Position numbers and translations under genes: made by a program
Shown: piece after piece, positions 7,916-9,720 of the stretch
Layout: the number at the start of each line of letters is the position of its first letter
How positions within the stretch are numbered: the stretch's first letter is position 1
Notes under the pieces: model-generated
What the model was told of the DNA's origin: nothing
Database searches by the model: none
What the model saw: only the letters and a program-made list of their open reading frames with translations
Assembly (NCBI GenBank): GCA_030017935.1
Contig: JASEGF010000068.1
Span: forward strand, 1-9,720
Direction of reading: 5' to 3'
Origin: Bacteroidales bacterium
GTDB taxonomy: Bacteria; Bacteroidota; Bacteroidia; Bacteroidales; DTU049
DNA: 9,720 bases

Positions 7916-8425
7916 TTAAACCTTAAATGTAGCTATTACTTCTGCGAAAATACTACCATCATTAATAGTGTAAAAATTTATCTGAATCGGATTTTTAGTT
8001 TTATGATAAACATCTATAAGACCCAATTTTTTATTTTTTTCTTTAGCTTCACTATGGTCTATTTTATTTTTTGGTTGGCTTAATCTATTAGCATCATAAA
8101 CAGCATTCCTAAGTGAATCTACCTGAATAGGTGTAATAGTATTAGCAGTAATTATTTGCAATGTATCCATCTTTCGTATAGCAATAAAAACCTGAGGTAA
8201 AATCTTATTTGAAGTATATTTTACAACATTATCAAGCATTTCATTAGCTGCTATCAATATTGAAGAACGCAATTCGCGTTCATTTTTATTTAAGTTTGCT
8301 TCTAATTCATCTAATAATCTACCAATTTTGTTTTCAGTTAACATACCTTTAAATGAAACTAAAACATCTGAAGTAGCATAATATTGGTCTAAATACTTAT
8401 TAATATCAAAATGTAGTGCTTTCAT
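7916..8425 (-). CDS. SiaB-family / DUF6272 GHKL-fold protein (putative protein kinase)
   Basis: This 169-residue cytosolic protein resembles SiaB, a GHKL-fold kinase that phosphorylates a partner protein (SiaC, DUF1987) in a partner-switching pathway controlling surface behaviour in Pseudomonas; DUF6272 relatives are common in Bacteroidota. Visible support is an N-box, NEMLDNVVKYT (61-71), with Glu62 and Asn66 in the positions that bind Mg-ATP in anti-sigma kinases, and a G-box-like KKLGLIDVYHKT (132-143) followed by two closing beta strands. The glycine-rich lid normally before GLI is replaced by lysines and asparagine (KEKNKKLGLI), so ATP binding or turnover may be altered. The start ATG at 8425 is supported by a TATCTTTGCAAA promoter 20 bases upstream. 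No SiaC-like or phosphatase gene is visible. The family call is from remembered pattern, not from a search, and the biological role here is unknown. Confidence 0.75.
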   Translation of the reverse strand: MKALHFDINKYLDQYYATSDVLVSFKGMLTENKIGRLLDELEANLNKNERELRSSILIAANEMLDNVVKYTSNKILPQVFIAIRKMDTLQIITANTITPIQVDSLRNAVYDANRLSQPKNKIDHSEAKEKNKKLGLIDVYHKTKNPIQINFYTINDGSIFAEVIATFKV

Positions 8426-8441
8426 ATTATTTTTTTTATTA

Positions 8442-8453
8442 TTTGCAAAGATA
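8442..8453 (-). promoter_or_regulatory. Promoter -7 element of the SiaB-like gene
   Basis: Reading the minus strand from 8453 to 8442 gives TATCTTTGCAAA, an exact TAnnTTTG element 20 bases before the ATG at 8425. It shares TATCTTTGCAA with the element at 56..45. It lies in the 105-base gap after the U32 gene, so the SiaB-like gene can be transcribed on its own. I see no TTG at the expected -33 distance. The rest of the gap (8454-8530) is AT-rich with no convincing hairpin. Confidence 0.6.
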
Positions 8454-8530
8454 ATTAATATTTTTGATATTCTATAAAATATATTATGTTTTTTTTGAAT
8501 AAATTTAATAATTCTAAAAATTTATACTTT

Positions 8531-9720
8531 CTAATCATTATTTCTATTTTTTATTAAATATACTTTATCATTTTTTCTTACTCTACTAGGAACTTTAAAA
8601 GAAACGATATTTTTATTAGAAAATTGTATTACATTTCCATTATTATCACGAAGCTCATTTATTTTTAATTCCAAAACTCCAGTGTTAGGCCCTATTATGT
8701 ATATTCTATCATTTACATTTAGTTGTCCAGCATCTAAATAAACCTCGGCAACATTAATTTTAGCAAAATAATTTGAAACAAATCCTATATATTCCTTCAA
8801 CTCACTAGCAGAACTTCCTTCCCTATTAGTCCATTCTCCTATAGTTCTACCGAGATAGTATCCATCCCAAAAACCTCTATTATACACACGCTTGAGCTCT
8901 TCCATCCAGGATGCTACTTTAGTTTGAGAGAAAGTATTATCATAGACACTCTGAATTGCTTCATGATAGATACGAGTTGTCAAAGCTACATATTCTGGTT
9001 GGCGACCACGACCTTCTATTTTAAAAACGGATATTCCACTATCTATCAATTTATCTATGAAAGGCAAAGTACATAAATCTTTTGGTGACATTATATGCTC
9101 TCTATCTATTAATATTTCTTCATTAGTTTCAGCATTAAAAAGTTTATATTTTCTGCGACAAATTTGATGACATTCTCCACGATTAGCTGATTTACCTTCT
9201 AAATCTAAACTCATATAGCATTTACCAGATACAGCCATACATAAGGCTCCATGTACGAAAGTTTCTATACGTATTAATTTACCATTAGGTCCTAAAATAT
9301 TTTCTGATTTTATTTTTTCAGATAAAATTTTAATTTTATCGAGAGTTAATTCTCTAGCAAGTACAACAGTTGTAGCCCATTGAGAAAAAAATTTTATAGC
9401 TTCAATGTTTGTTATATTAGCTTGAGTAGAGATATGTACCGGTAAACCTCTCTCTGCAGCTTTTAATATTACCGATATATCGCTAGCTATCACGGCATCT
9501 ACACCATTTTGCTGTAATTTATCTAATATATTATTTATTTTTTCTAACTCATCATCATACACTATAGTATTTAGCGTAATATAAATTTTTATATTATTTT
9601 CATGACAAATACGTACTAATCGAGGCAAGTCATCAAGAGAGAAATTTAATGCTGATGAGCTTCTCATATTGAGATCACCTACTCCTAGATATACACTATC
9701 GGCACCATTATCTATTGCGG
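8531..9720 (-). CDS. U32-family protein (TrhP-like), 5' end beyond the window
   Basis: The frame is open to the right edge: residues AIDNGADSVYLGVGDLN precede the internal Met at 9667. The true start is therefore outside the window and 396 codons are visible. U32 proteins, once called collagenase-like peptidases, include TrhP and RlhA (tRNA/rRNA hydroxylation) and UbiU/UbiV. The U32 signature is complete: ETFVHGALCMAVSGKCYMS, counting the Met at 9667 as residue 1 at about 135-153. Cys143, Cys150, Cys166 (or Cys170) and Cys199 are spaced much like the four 4Fe-4S ligands known in UbiU/UbiV, so a cluster is plausible. FKIEGRGR (215-222) is also typical. Residues from about 292 onward form a beta-rich C-terminal domain as in TrhP (YegQ). 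Length and domain order favour a TrhP-like tRNA U34 hydroxylation role over proteolysis; this is inference. The gene ends in TAG 105 bases before the SiaB-like gene. Confidence 0.9.
   Translation of the reverse strand, partial: AIDNGADSVYLGVGDLNMRSSSALNFSLDDLPRLVRICHENNIKIYITLNTIVYDDELEKINNILDKLQQNGVDAVIASDISVILKAAERGLPVHISTQANITNIEAIKFFSQWATTVVLARELTLDKIKILSEKIKSENILGPNGKLIRIETFVHGALCMAVSGKCYMSLDLEGKSANRGECHQICRRKYKLFNAETNEEILIDREHIMSPKDLCTLPFIDKLIDSGISVFKIEGRGRQPEYVALTTRIYHEAIQSVYDNTFSQTKVASWMEELKRVYNRGFWDGYYLGRTIGEWTNREGSSASELKEYIGFVSNYFAKINVAEVYLDAGQLNVNDRIYIIGPNTGVLELKINELRDNNGNVIQFSNKNIVSFKVPSRVRKNDKVYLIKNRNND

Overview
The window is low-GC chromosomal DNA (about 30% GC by eye) with the standard genetic code. 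It most likely comes from a member of the Bacteroidota or a close relative. The main reason is that three start-proximal sites carry a TAnnTTTG -7 element, each followed by CAA (56..45, 1801..1790 and 8453..8442, all minus strand). In addition, start codons are preceded by A-rich tracts rather than Shine-Dalgarno sequences, and the gene families (split transketolase, DUF6272/SiaB-like, U32) are common in that phylum. I cannot name a genus.

Left part (1-3507), all minus strand. Read in the direction of transcription: a transketolase C-terminal subunit, an exported M15 peptidase that overlaps it by 4 bp, and pyrG (CTP synthase). pyrG has its own promoter and ends at a perfect 18-bp hairpin terminator. 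Another gene starts just before the window edge with its own promoter; only its first 10 codons are visible.

Middle (3532-6711), minus strand. A single-chain restriction-modification enzyme carries an N-terminal PD-(D/E)xK nuclease, a gamma-type adenine methyltransferase and a type-ISP-like C-terminal specificity domain. It lies only 24 bp upstream of the transketolase subunit, where the transketolase N-terminal subunit would usually be expected. The defence gene and the metabolic genes therefore appear to be co-transcribed.

Right part (6712-9720). A divergent intergenic region of about 110 bp leads to a plus-strand DppB-type ABC permease, which has no visible partner subunits. Converging on it is a minus-strand SiaB/DUF6272-like GHKL-fold protein with its own promoter. 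Behind that is the 3' part of a U32-family gene (TrhP-like, probable RNA hydroxylation) that runs off the right edge.

Most of the window is housekeeping or common accessory content. I saw no RNA genes, CRISPR array, insertion sequence or phage genes, and no clearly new multi-gene system. The points most worth following up are the R-M gene placed ahead of an orphan transketolase half, and the SiaB-like protein with an atypical ATP-lid region.
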